NCBI GenBank assembly: GCA_035582835.1
Contig: JAYKAV010001997.1
Location: forward strand, 726,526 to 790,525
Direction of reading: 5' to 3'
DNA: 64,000 nucleotides
DNA from: Phoebastria nigripes
Taxonomy: Eukaryota; Chordata; Aves; Procellariiformes; Diomedeidae
Shown: positions 48,101 to 61,800 of the stretch, piece by piece
Numbering within the stretch: position 1 is the first letter of the stretch
Layout: each line of letters begins with the position of its first letter
Notes under the pieces: model-generated
What the model was told of the DNA's origin: nothing
Databases searched by the model: none
The model's input: only the letters and a program-made list of their open reading frames with translations
Position numbers and translations under genes: made by a program

Positions 48101-51100
48101 CAGCTCCATGAGTATGACAAGATCCAAACCATGGTGGCATAGGAAGAGATACACGGGCTGTGCTTTGACAGCAGCTTTTGTTGGCAGGGCAGGTAGGCAG
48201 CAGTGGTAGTCAGCCCTCAAAGCATGGCAGCATGAATTGCCAGCACCCTTCTCGCTTTCACTCAAAGTGGGTACTCACTTCTGACTGGATTTCTGTGGTT
48301 GTTCACGCAGCAGGAATGCCACAGGGGTGAGGAATTTCTCTGTAATACTTGGATCCTGGCAGTGCAAGATCCATACTTACCCTTGGAGCAAGCAGCAAAG
48401 AGCTCTGCAGTCAGATCATCAGGAGTGTCCACACAAGAACAACAAAGCGTACAGTGAGCACAAAGTGTTTTATAGCTCCTCCATTAGAGAAAGCTGCACC
48501 AGTAACAACACCATAGGGAAACCAGCCATCAATTTAAGTTACAAAGAATTTCAGTGCTTTTTGCTCTGGGCACCAAGCTGATTTGCCATGTTATAAACTG
48601 AATATAACAGACACAGCGGGTTGGCGTCTATGTTGCAGCCCAGCAACCAGCAGCCTGACATCTCCGGTAAACTGCACTTCTTGTGATGTGCTGCTCACTT
48701 CCTCTGTACTCTGCTGTCTAGCTAACCCTTCTTTCCACAAGCTGCAAAACCATGAAAGAACTAATCACAATTAGCTCTAATAATACAAAGGTCCTGCAGC
48801 CAAGTGTATTTCATTGAAAAAACCCAAATTATCAAATATTCAGTCTTACACCACAGTTTAAAACAGTCTTCCTAAAGCACTCCCTCTTTCCTTTCATTAC
48901 TGGTCCAAAACACCAAAGCAGCAATGACAAGTTACAAACCTGTAATGTTGTGGCAAATTAGAACTAGAAACCAAAGATTAATATTACGGTAAAAAAATAC
49001 TGTGAGTGTTCTGATAGAATTACTTTTGTACTAGATAGTTCCCACGTTGTCAAAGCTCAGGAACGTACTGTCACTAGGTTTGAAGATATTACTTTAGGTG
49101 CTTTTCCAAGGTCTCTAACGTTTGCTGTATTTCTCCACATTTTCAAAAGGTCGTACCCAGATGGATGGATGGTATTAAGGGATGGAGAGATACATATCAT
49201 AAAAACAATACAATTAATAAAGATTAAGTAAGTTCCAAGTACTCTCATTTTTGCAAGGTCCAAGTTAACTTCCTTAATAATTACTTTTTTTAATACTTAA
49301 AAACCCCTAAAAGCCAGATTTTATTGTAGATCCAACATCTTTTTCAACATACTATTCTGAACAATTTAATGACAAATCTAAGGAATGACAGGACAAAACT
49401 CCATTGCATAATACATTTGTACTCAGGGCTTTGTTTTGTTTTATTTTACTTCTATAACTTTAAAAATGTTTTGATCCTGTTTTATTGGAAAGAAAATAAA
49501 CTGAAAGTGAGGCTTCAACCCAAACAGTTTTTCACAGCAGTAGGTATACACTCTGGAAAATAAAATGCAGGCTAAAAATGTTGAGGGACTATTAAATGTA
49601 ATGGAAAGAAAGCACCTATCACTTAACTGAATTTTCGCTGCTAAAGCAGTTTTATGTTTGCTATTCACAGGTACTAACGTTTATGATAGTAACCTTTATA
49701 AAGTCAATTTAATTATCTTTATCTTATTACAAATAATAAATTTAGTTGTCCTACAATGAAAATCAATTGTCAACATAAGCTACGGTTAACATCTAATAAA
49801 ACAGCCCTCTGTAAATCCATGATTAATAAGATTGGCTTCTGTATTAACTAACAGACATCATAAAATTTCCTTCCTTGCATTAATCTGTATATTCAAGGTT
49901 CATCCTGCTGGACTGAGTTTCCTAAAATAAACTGTTAGAGTGAATGAGCAAAATTTTGGCGCCTATCATTATTATGTTATAACCATTTGAATATATACCT
50001 ATAGCTGAATGGTTTTGAAATTAATGTCATATCTTAAATAAGTCATAGAAGATGGTGGCTATAACAAATGGTAAGTGATTTACTACTTTGTTTCCTTTAG
50101 CTTCTGAACATAACGATAATGCCGCTTATGTTTTGGTTTGAGTGTTAGGGGAAGCTAATTGAAATGTGAAAAACCAATTTCCCAAAACAGTCTTTACACA
50201 TGACAGNGGTTGCTTAAGCTCTTCTGTATCAAAAAAAAAATTGGAATTTACTCCCTCAGAAACATGTTTACAAATTTCTACTTCCAAAGTGGGAGTAGTG
50301 GTGCTCAGATTCAGCATGAAGTTATGTTCCGGAAGACAGGGGATATCTGTGCCATCCTTTGGAGGTTTAAAAGGTTCCTTTTCCTGTGATACACACTATG
50401 CCTAAGGACACTGGCATGATACAGTGGCTGCTACAATCAGTGCTAGCTTCAAGTGACGTTGGGTCTAGTCTTTTAACAGCAGAACAGTGCTGCTTCATAC
50501 CTATGCTGAAAGATCCCAAAGTCATTTTACAAAGTAGGGGAAGTAGGTGTGCTTGAAAGAATGAAACCTGTGAAAGAACATACAGAATTAGGGATGAAAA
50601 CAACTTCCAGGCTTGCCTAGACAAACCCTTCTAAATGCCATGAAATCTTTTGGCCATAGAGACCAAACAGGGCCCTAGATTTTTTTGGTTTTTTAAGCAT
50701 CATTATCAACTCAGTATGTACTTTGGAAAACAGAGAATCTGATTGTTCACCTTATTACTTTAGTATAAATCAAGTAGCTGTAGCAGAATTAGCCCCATGT
50801 AAGACTGGACTCGTGCAGTGGGGAAATCGGTCCTCTGAGAAGCAGCATTCATCATTATTACTCGAATGGCTGCGGAGGAAGAGAAGTATCTTACCGTGTA
50901 TTTAATCTGTTTTGTTTAGTATTTGTTATAAATGCAAAAAAAGCATATTTTCTTTCCTGGTAATTGTTATTTTTCACTTTGCAAAACTCCTGTGCTAATT
51001 AGGCAAAAAAAAAAAAGATATTTTTAAAAAATTAACTTCTGCTGATGAAAATACAATTCTTTATCACATAAAAAAAATCTTCACATAGTAGCTTTAATGC

Positions 51101-54100
51101 TCTGGACATTGTCAGAATAAAATTATACTAAAAACTATATATAATGTTATCAACAACTGTTATTACATCTGGAAAGGTCTGAAAAAATCTAATGTACTTT
51201 TATGTTATATTTCTGTTTATTTCATTCTTACATTTTGGTCATTTTTAATAAAGAAAATGCACTAGTCAAGTTCAGAGTTTTAGTCATTGTGCCTCATTCT
51301 TTGAATTGCAATGTTTAGGTTATGAACAGACCAAGAGTCACAAAAGCATTTCAGGTATAACCAAGGAAGTCAAGGGAACATTTATATAGGTTTAATATTT
51401 TGGAGAAAAAGTAAACAATCCAGTTAATCTCCATTATTTCACAAAATCTAACTTTGTGCCACCTGAAAACTGACTCTTCTCAAAGTTTTAGAAGTCTGGA
51501 ACAATTTTCAGACCTCATATAAAAATGGCAGCTTGTTTCTAACTTCTTCCCTGACAAGAGACTGCTGGACCAAGCATTTGCTCCTTTTTATCTGTCTGAA
51601 GAGCACTCCTGTGGCTATAATGTGCCCTCCATTTGGTAGCTAGACCCTTTACTAGGGAACCAAAGATGACTTTAGAAGTATTCTGAAGGTAGGGATTTAA
51701 ACATTCACTTCGCTTCACTGTGTTCATACTTTTAACATTTTCAAGATTGAGCATAGCAATGCTGCTGTGGATTGAGTTTGTGTTCAACCTACAAGAACGG
51801 CCTACTTTGCTAGGTGGTCTACATCTCACCTATAATACTATGTCACATAAAGCCTACTAATGCAAAGCCTAGCATGATTTATTGTTACTTAACTTTATAA
51901 ACTAACTGTGTGGGTGGGCGTGCAGTTTATAGAGCATTGCCCTCTACCATAAAAAGTAGTTTCTAACAGGGAAAGAAAAAAAATAGTAGTCAAATGGTTG
52001 TAAACACTTGTTTAAAAAGTATATATTTACCAACTATATATTTTAAAATTTATTTCTTTTTTCCTGTTTGTAATGCTCTGGAACATTAGAACTCTTTCTT
52101 TTTTCCCTTCAATCTCTTTTTGACAGAAAAGGAATGCTAAACTTTATTTTTTGTGTTCCTTCTAGCTTTACTTTTTCTTTTATCACCCCAAAGAATTACA
52201 GGCTTCCTCTTGTTTCCTCTACCCATTTAAGAGGTGATTGCAATGGTGACTGACACCTAACAGAAAAAAGAAAGGCAGAGTCTAGCAACTACACACCTTC
52301 TCCTCACTCCTCTCTGGCCCCACACAATTGCTTCTAATACCCAAAATAAAACCAGACATCAATAGCAGCCAGTCAGCTTAGTTGTCTTTCCTCTNTTCAA
52401 ATAAACATTGCATCCCCCAACAACTCTGATGCAGCAAGTGCTGCAGTTCCCCAATTTCCAGGAGGAAGCAGGAAGTTTCCTTTCCTCCATTTCCTCCTAA
52501 CTGCTCATTTTTCACTTGAAAAGCAACCTGGTGGCTCTGATTATCTGTGCTTCCCATGACCCTCTTCTCGCTCTCTCCGTTCCTCCTTTACATGCATTTA
52601 AACTTGTATTTTTCCTCATTTCATTTCCCCACATCGCATTCATCCTACCTGGGTTTTTCATTAAATCAAGAGCTATCCCACTTGGCCACTAATCCAGAAT
52701 CTGAAAAAACTCATCAGGTTAATTAGAACACGGCCATATACTACAGCCCCAGTCACCACAACTCTCCCTCATGCTCAGCTGGACTAATTCAGTCAGGGTA
52801 TGACCTTACTATTTATTCTGTGGAAATGGCTTCCTACTTTTCTTGTAAAGGATGCCTTATAACAAGACAAATTCAAACCACCATGTGAGCTAGCCTGGAC
52901 CATGCCATTTCTTCCCTCTGGGTTAGACCTGCGAATCCATTGACTATGTACAAGAAACAACTCTTGCTTTATTTTTCTTACCCTCCTTTTCTCCTTCTAT
53001 CATACATTGTACAACATACCAAAACAAATAGGTGTTGCTTTCTACTTTGGGCAATGCCCACGTGGTGGGGAACCCAGAGAGCAGGTCAGGACAAGAATTT
53101 AGTTACTGAGAGTGTCCATCAGCCCTGCAGCAAAGCTCAAGACATAGGTTGGATCATCTTTTTCTCAAATGCAGCTCTTCATAAAACAACCCCTCGCCGA
53201 AGCTTGAATATAGAATTATCCTCGTGGAAGCATAAATTCGATATCAGTTTTTGAAACCTGTTCTTTTAACAGATGCTTGACAAAAAGCTTGGCAAAATGC
53301 TTATTTCTAACTCCTGGTTAGTGGCCAGTACTTGAGCTTTGGACTAACGCTTTAGTGTTAGAGCCATCTAGTGGGAAAAGAGACACGGACAGAGAAGCCG
53401 AGACAGGTTCTGTATCTGGATTTTTCATCCTATTCAGCTTTCTGGTGTGACCTCTGGACACCAGGGCCAACAAAACAATGATCTGCCATGCCAGTATTGC
53501 AAACAAAAGAGAACATGACTCTGAGGGGTACTTTAGAAAAAGAGAGAGCATGCAAGCAGTCCATGAAATTCATACAGCTGTTAAGGCTCCCAGTTATCAG
53601 GAAAGCAGCCTGTGCCTGTACCAGGGGAAACCAAATAGCTAAGGTAGAGGAGACAGTTTCAAAGAGGATAAAGCCAGGAAGCACAGATTCTGGCATGATT
53701 TTATGGATGCAACCCTCCTCAGGTACTGGCTGTTCCAGTTTGTTTGTTCATACTGATCCTGTGAACTCCATAGGGAAAATGAAGCAGTAGGGTGAAAGGC
53801 TTGCACAAGCCTCTCATTTGGCTTAGGCCATTCCAGTTATACAGCTGTGGGATCAGCTCTTCTGGTTGAATTTTAGTTAGTAAATTATTTCTTGAACAGT
53901 CTTGGAAGATCGTCCAAACATCTAGTCAGTGTTAACAGACATGTGGTGCAAAAAAAAAAAAAAAAAAGATCCTAGGCCCTGGAGAGTTCTTAAGTCCATT
54001 AAGTTTCTGGTGCCAGAATTTGACAATATGCCCAACACTCTCTAAAGGAGACAGTCCTGCAGCTTCCAGTGTTTCAAGTCCCTTAAAACAATAGAAAAAT

Positions 54101-55164
54101 TTGGTATATAAGCTAGGTACAAAGATATCATAACATCCCCCTAAAATAAAAAAAAAAAAATTAAAAATCCATATTTGTGTCTCTTACTCATTTGAAAGGG
54201 AATTAATGCTTTCTCTCCTCCTATCAGGCTGTTAAGAAAAAGCAATTAGCTTTGCCCACAGAGGCAAAAGAGAGAGGATATATAAGAGGTAAGACAGGTG
54301 TTTCAGACAAACACAACTGATTAATGGTCTATCTCATGCTAGAGAGTTCAGAGAATCAGTGCAAGGGCATACTTCAAATTATGTCTTTCTGTCTCTATCA
54401 GCAGGACTGCAGTATGCTGTCTGAATGGTGTCCAAAGTATACCTAGTTGGCATACTTGCTCAAAGACAAATAGACATATGGACCACCCCTATGAAGAAAG
54501 ATCAATTTAAGCCTGCAAGCTGGATATAGAAAAATGAATAATCTCTTAAATCATGTTTTGACAATTAGCTAAGAATAGTGCTTCAATGTAAATTAAGGTT
54601 GCCTTCTAGTGCCTCTCCCCACTCCCATCATAATCCTATTCATCTACTTTTTTTAGCACATCATAGCTTGAAGTTTTCTTCAAATTCTCATGTAAGCAGC
54701 ACAAAAAGAGCAGCTGGTCAAATGCTACTGTCAATTACTGGAAATTCACTGTTATTATACAACATAGGAGCTGCATTTGTAATCAAGTTTGCATGTTTTA
54801 ATGTTAAGTATCTACATCTTAAAANAAATGCTGCCAGTTTACAATACGTAAGCTGTGGTTGACATCATATCCAAGCCAACATATCACAGCTGCAGGTTAA
54901 GAGGAAGATAAGAACAGTGGGGTTCAAAACAAAAACAAAACCAAAAAAAACGCAAACCCCAGCACTGAGACTAGCTCTCATATACTGAAGAGGCAGTGAA
55001 ATAAAGCTATTGTCTATTATGAAACAAGGGAGGGAACCATCCTTTTCTGACACCACAAGACTTACGACATAGCTGCTAATGTTTTAGCTAAATTAAACCC
55101 TGGTAATATAAGATGAAAGTCATGTAAGCTTGTTTTACTGAGGGAGGTGCTTATACATTTGTTT
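45193..55164. other. Intergenic sequence downstream of KIF11
   Basis: AT-rich, mostly unique sequence with A runs near 53,950 and 54,150. No coding exon or recognisable transposon was seen. Confidence 0.55.
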
Positions 55165-55179
55165 TCCATGTATCAATGA

Positions 55180-55185
55180 TTTATT
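55180..55185 (-). terminator. KIF11: Candidate KIF11 polyadenylation signal AATAAA
   Basis: The plus strand reads TTTATT, giving a canonical signal on the gene's strand about 520 nt after the stop. No earlier canonical hexamer was noticed. Confidence 0.45.
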
Positions 55186-55458
55186 TGAAGTATCCCAGTC
55201 AAAAGACAGCTATCTACTTCATAGAAACAGCAATCAGACTAAAAAGCAGGTACAAAACCAGAACACTTATTTACAGTTAATTAAAAAATAAAATGGTAGC
55301 TGGTAATGCTGACAAAGCATTTTTCCACATCCCTTTCTGCTCTGTTTTAAATCTTCTGAGAAACAGAAAAGGATCTCTTACTTGACAACGTAAAAGTCTA
55401 TTTAACATACAGCACCATAATCTGCAGTTTTTTGTTGTTGTGTGTGTGGGGTGTTTTG

Positions 55459-55506
55459 TTTTTTTTTTTTTTTTTTTTTNTTTTTTTTTTTTTTTTTTTT
55501 TTTTTT
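55459..55506 (+). repeat. T48 homopolymer with one N, in KIF11 3'UTR
   Basis: The run is interrupted only by N at 55480. On the KIF11 transcript this would be an internal oligo(A) of nearly 50. Its length may be uncertain in the assembly. Confidence 0.9.
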
Positions 55507-55704
55507 ATAAAGTCTGTTAATCCTTTGCAAGTTACAGCATATAAAAATGGGACAAAGGCAGGACATCTGGCAGGCCAATCTTTTGATCCAACTTTGCATC
55601 AATATATCACTATATACAGAGACCGAGAATAACCAAAGTAAGTTATGGCTCAGTAGACAATTTGACATAAGTATTTCAAAACAGGGATCTGCAGTGGATA
55701 TATG

Positions 55705-55830
55705 TTAGTTCAGTGATCTTAAAGGAGGCTTAGATTTGGGAAGAAACTGTTCCGTCATATCCTCTATTTTGTTCTTCTCCACTGTAGCTGCAGATTTGTT
55801 CTCTTTATCCTTTTTGTGACTCCTTTTGTG
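55705..55830 (-). CDS. KIF11: KIF11 last coding exon (KEN motif and stop)
   Basis: The coding part is 126 nt: [19 protein letters not shown] to PPLRSLN, with TAA at 55707-55705. The acceptor is AAATCCCAG. The KEN tripeptide within KDKENK is a potential APC/C degron. The Lys-rich start matches the family pattern. Confidence 0.94.
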   Translation of the reverse strand, partial: HKRSHKKDKENKSAATVEKNKIEDMTEQFLPKSKPPLRSLN

Positions 55831-58800
55831 CTGGGATTTAAAGAAAATGCCCAATAAATTATCCATGTTAAGAGAATACAAAGAAATTAAAGATTACCTG
55901 CTCATGTACAATGCAGCATATAGTGTTCTGAGAAAAAAAAAGTTGGCAGAACTCCTGAAAAAGGTTCCTAATACTGCATTTACTAAAAAGATTTACTGTA
56001 GACATCTGGAAGTTCAGCAGCTACTTTCAAGGGATCCATGACAAGTAAATACAACCACCACCACCACCCCCCTCCGCAAGACAAACCCAAGCCTAATACC
56101 AGGGGTTTACACTGATACATTGGTAGAGAAAGAAGATCAAAAAGAAGGAAGAAAATAAAAGATCAGTGAAGAATCAGGAATGTTAATATTTCTGTCTGGC
56201 CTCTAAGAAAATACTCCACATCTAATTTCAACTTTTCCATTAAAACACATGTGTTAATGTCTAGTAAATTATGAGAATTTTTTTCATGCAGGATTATTTG
56301 CTGAGGCGTTTTCTACTGTCTGTCCAGCTTGTCAGAAATGTGCATTATTTTATCTGCTGTTAACTGTTATCAGAATCTGCTGTTATTTTAGCTCAAGTTT
56401 AACAAAGCATATTCTACAGGATTTAAAGAAGTTGTGAGACTACACTAAATGATAGTAGATGACTTCAGACTACAGCACTATTATGGAACAATAATTTTTC
56501 TTCACTCTTAAATACACAGCTGTTTGGAATATCTGTGGAAGTTACCTGGAAAAAGGGAATGCCACCATTTGCGTGGCAGCATATGTTTGTATCCACTAAG
56601 GATTTGTCACTAGAAAGGCTTTCACTGGATTCTTGCAACCCTTCCTCCTCTTCCAACAGGTCCTAAAACAGAAGTTTTTGGAAAAGTATTTAATGTCTGA
56701 ATTTCCTAGGTGAATGTACTAAGCATAATCAGATCTATAAAAGACATGGCACTTCCATTTTTGAAAAACAGAAATGAAAGTCTCTAAATTATGAACGTCT
56801 TCTCGTATTTTTCAAGATATTGTTTGTGTCAAAAAGCTCAGCACACATGACTCCAAGTACCGTGTAAAACACAAAGGCTGCAACAGCTCTAGTCAACTCT
56901 CCACAATGGCCTGAAAAAACTCCTAAAGATGTGAAATCTCATTGAAGAACCTCATTTGCCATTCATACACATACCTGATCTGCATTATCCTCCACCTCTT
57001 TTGTCACACTGTTTAGCATAGCATCGAGCTTTGGTTGCTTTTGCCTTAACTGCTCCAGTAGAAGTTCCCGGGGTTCTGTTCTCACGAGTGTGACTGGATA
57101 GAGGTAGTCTCTTCTCTGTGGAGTTGTCCCTTTAATGAAGATTGTACACTCATGAAAGGCACTATTAAACACTTTCAGCAATTGCTTTAATTACAGATCC
57201 TCAATTTTACATTAACTCAATACAGAAATCATGCTTTGTTCAGTCATCATTCTTTGCATGCACCTTAAAAAAGGTGTAAGGCTGCTAGTTATATTATGTC
57301 CCCATAACCTTCACTTATGAATTCTGCAACTCAAATTGCTTTCTGTAAGACCATTCTGTCCCCGACCTACTTTAAATACCTGTTGGAATATCCACTTTAA
57401 GATCCTCTTGCAGGAAACCATTAACCTGAGTCAGTCCATGCTGTGCTTCCTCATTAAGTGCCAGCTTCTGCTCCAGAAGTATCTCCTGATCAACCTTTAT
57501 CTCATCAAGAAGGCCATTTAGTACCTTCTCCTCAGCGGCCTTTTGTCTACCAATACGGTCAGCAATTTCAGCTATTGCTTTATCAGAGTTTTCTTCATTT
57601 TTCTGAAAACAAAACAAAACAAAAAACCCAACCAAAAACACCAAGTTAACAGGAAAGTTAAGGTTATGGCCTCTTTTCTAAGATGTGGTGCATGATTAGT
57701 GACATGACCTGAAACGAAACAACTGAGAGACCTCAAATTGAGAGGTTTCAGTGCCAGTTTTACACTCTCGTTTTGAGAGCTATCTTCAGAAGAGAGTCAG
57801 TTTCTTAGAAAGTATGATCATTTTAGAAAGCTATTCATAAGAATAAAGATGATGCCATCTGGTTCAGATCAGACTCCTCATGCTTCTATGCACAACCCTG
57901 CACAGAATTAGGATATTCAAGTGAAAGTGAAAATCCTACAAGCACTAGAAGCTTTATGCATTTGTAGGGGAAAAGAAGGAAAACATGTATTTTTAGCCAT
58001 TCCCCCTGGAATGAAGCTCCTGAAGTGTTCAGTAGCTATAACAGATACAGGGGTGTCTTGAGACTGCAAATGCTTTTAACACTTAAGTTTTTCTTCCTGA
58101 AAGTTCGCAAAATGTTGGATTTGCCTATTAGAACAACAAAACAAGAAGGGTGGGAAGTGAAGTTTGCGATGGAAATTAAAAAAATTAGAGAAAGAAATTC
58201 TCAGATAAGAGGCCAGAACCAGTAGATACCTAAAAGGAATGCTTTCTCCCATAATATTAATCCATCTGACCAAAAAAGTCATTTGCATCCTCCAGAATGT
58301 ATCATTGTGCAAATCTCCCAGGGACATTACTGGTAGATAAATCTTTAGAATTAGAGTTATATACTACCAAAAAGATATAAAAAGCCCAAATTACAAGTGG
58401 AAGTTAGATGCATGGGATTAATCAAGACACCATTTTTTGAGGTTATTTGTACTTTAAGTTCCAAGTCTTCCTCTTAAATTAAGTTTTTGATTTCCTCTAA
58501 TTGCATCTATTTAAGCTGAGTAATACGAGTCTGCTGTGATCNAAAAGCCACAAATTTGTTCTGACTATAAGTAAAAACTTTTTTCCCCTACAAATTCTAC
58601 TGTAAAAGTTTGTCTCAGAATGTTGTATTAGACTACAAACGACTATAGGTACCTTTTGTAAACACTGAAGTTGCTGTTTCTCATCATTGAAGGACAATAG
58701 CTGCTGATTGGTAAAGTCGACTATCTGAGCAGTTGTAAATTCACCCCATTTATCAGTATCCTGAGCCACATTTTTGAGATTGCTGAGAAGTTGTTGACAG

Positions 58801-61800
58801 TGGTCAGCGGATTCTTCCAGCATCATCTTGTTTTCAGCATTTATAATCCTGAGATCTTGAGAGAAATTATCCAGAGATGCAATAAATTTGCTGTGATTGG
58901 AAGTTGTACTGCTGACTAGGTCTGTAGTTTTCCTGCAACATATTTGTAACAGTTCAGAGATTTTGAAAGGTGGATTTTAACACATTCTACATTTAGAAAT
59001 ATTTGAGACCAGAACTAGTGAAGTAGTGCAGTTCTGTCAAACCAGTTAATTATAATGTTGCTCTATTTAGTAAATTTACAAATTGCAGCACTCCGAGCAG
59101 TAAGTTTGTTAAATCCACTAAAAAACAAAAACAAAAACAACCAACCCACAAACTAAAAACCAACAACTTTGGCAAGACCTTAGTTATTCAGTCTGCAACT
59201 GAATGAAGCATACTGCCATAGATACACTACTATACTTCAAGCTAAGCCTTTACNGTATGAAGTTCTGAAGTGCAGCCATACTGAGGGCCGTTCATCAGCA
59301 TATTGCTCCCAAAACCATGGTCTCTTATCTGCAATATGCTCAAGAGACAAGTTTGAGGAAAAGCATTGTAGAGCTACCTTTTACTCTGGGGAAAAGTGAA
59401 CTATAATCTACATTCTGTGGCAGAACTCAGCTCTAACACACAGGTCTTGTCCAGAAGACTTTATAAGCATATAAATATGAGGAGCATCTAATTTTGCAGT
59501 CCTCTTCATACATAGTTTTATCTTGCATCAGTATACACCAAAAGAAATCTGCTCCTTACAGGTGAACATTTTCTTGCACAGAAGTGATGGTGGTCTTCAA
59601 GCTTCCGTTTTTTGCAAGTACATTAGTTAAGTTCTTCTGAGTCTCCTGAGCAAACAGGTCAAGCTGGCTTTGCAGTGAGGACATTAATTCAGCTGTGCCC
59701 TATTAAGAAAAGTGTCATACATTTCACTGTTATTCTGCAATTTTTAACATTCTTAAAGGGTACTTGAATGCCTTTATTAAAAAAGCAGCAAATAAAAGAG
59801 CTTTGTCATTCTAAAGCTGAAGGTACAATTTTTGTGTAGAGAAGATATAGACACTTTGCTTTTGGAGATATAGATAAAGGCATATATACTGGATGTGCTC
59901 AGAGCAAAGGTAAATTTTGTTACCTTCCTACATAAGCTTCTTAAAGCAGCCCAATAAAGGCTGAAAAGAATTAGGATCATCAAGTTACTGTCCTAACATT
60001 TCTTCTGAAGCAAGTACAACGGTTTACTGCTGCAAAGAGTTTAAATCAAAGCAAGCAATCACACTTGGTGTTAGGATTTCTTCTTACTCTAAGGATACCT
60101 TTGTATGTGCCAACCTCGTCATTTCCACTTCTTCTTTTAAGTTCTCACAATCATTCTGAAGCTGAGCAAAAACACTGGCTGTTTCTTCCCGTAATTTTTT
60201 CAGAGTGAGAGAAAGATCTCCAAAGAAGGTATCCATTTCCTTTTTATGACCCTCCATCTTTGAAAAAAGTTTTATTTAAAGTTAGATATTTGTCTTTAGG
60301 TAAGAACCAGATACTTTTCCCTAACATAATTTATATAGAAACACACTCTACCCCAAGGAAATTGTCAAAGGCACTAATAAAGTATTGTGCATAAAAGGTG
60401 GAAACTTCAGAGTAATCTGAAGTTACAGACTGGAACTTGGCATGGGCTTTTCCAAACACAAAATTTGGCATGTGAGGTAGACAAAACAGGAAGACACAGA
60501 CAAGGTACTTGGTTAAGGCAAGAGCAAGAAGCAAGAGCCGGTAAGCCATGGACTATTTGCTGTCTAAGTCTGAAAACCAATAAAAAGCCTCTAGACAAGG
60601 GGAGTTGATTTCACATGAGTTATAACTGACAAAAGGGGGAAATCTTTCAGTCAGAGCAACAGGTCACCAGGAACAATGATTTGTTTTTTACAAAATGGAA
60701 AAAAAAGGAATGAAAGTGAGGCTGCAGTTCTACATAAACATTATGAGATAGGCTAGAAGTAAAAATTGAAGCAAAGGACTAAGTGCAGTGCTGTCTGTAC
60801 TTATGGTTACTGTTAACAAGATACAGCATTCCCCAGGAATCAAAGTGACTACAGAGAAAGTCTGGTACAACAGCAAGAGAAATTGGGAGTGATAAGACTT
60901 GTCCAAGTTGGTTATTTTAGATTTCTAAAATACAGGAGACTATATTAAGGATATTATCAAATATTCGTTACATATAGCTTTAAGCATCCACGTTTTATCA
61001 TTCTTCTGTGGCATTTACATGAGCAGCTGTGCCAGTATAGGTAACAAGCAAATATACCACACTCAGAAGTGGAAAAGAAGTCTGAAAGAAAGAGCTAAAA
61101 GGTAGAACTCATGGGACAGAATAAAGGAGAAAAGGTCGGACCAGAAGTGGAAATGCTCTTGACACACTGCAGAAAAACCACCAAAGGGTTATCTGTAAAT
61201 TAAATAAAATAGAAGAGCACAAGGTAAGAGACAAATTATGTGCATTACCTTGTCAGCCACAGCAGAGTATTTCTTCATGTTACTCTGAAACTGACAGTTT
61301 AGCCCCAAGACAAATTCTACCATTGGTATCAAGCTATTTAATGCTCTTCCTAATCCAGATGTATGTTCCTCCTAGGAACAGCGGTAAAAAAGAAAAAGCA
61401 AAAGTAAAACAGAATATGACTGTTCCTTCATCTACATTTGTGAGAAGCTATCCATATATATATCATGTACTCTGCTACTACAGTATTTGCTATATAGTAC
61501 ATTACAGCTTGTGGTGGTGACATGGGAGGGGAAGCAGGGAGGGACATAATCATGGCCAAGTGCTGAAGCAGAAACAGGTAGAGAGCATTAGAAAAAAACC
61601 TATACAATATTTACAGAACCCCTTTTGATCGAGAACAGTTTCATATATTTAAGTAACATAAGAGTATGTAAATTTACTAACAATTAATCTCAGCAGCTCA
61701 GCTTTACAATCAAGTGACAGATTCTCATGTTGTGTTATTTTTTCAGACACGTGAGAAACTTCAGTAGACACCAATTCTTTAACAGAGGCAAAAGATGCTG

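Larger units (their letters stand above)
55165..55704 (-). other. KIF11: KIF11 3' untranslated region (extent inferred)
   Basis: The sequence after the KIF11 stop is AT-rich and holds a long A tract on the transcript strand (T run 55459-55506 on plus). The first canonical AATAAA on the minus strand is at 55180-55185, giving a UTR of about 0.5 kb. A longer UTR using a later signal cannot be excluded. Confidence 0.45.
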
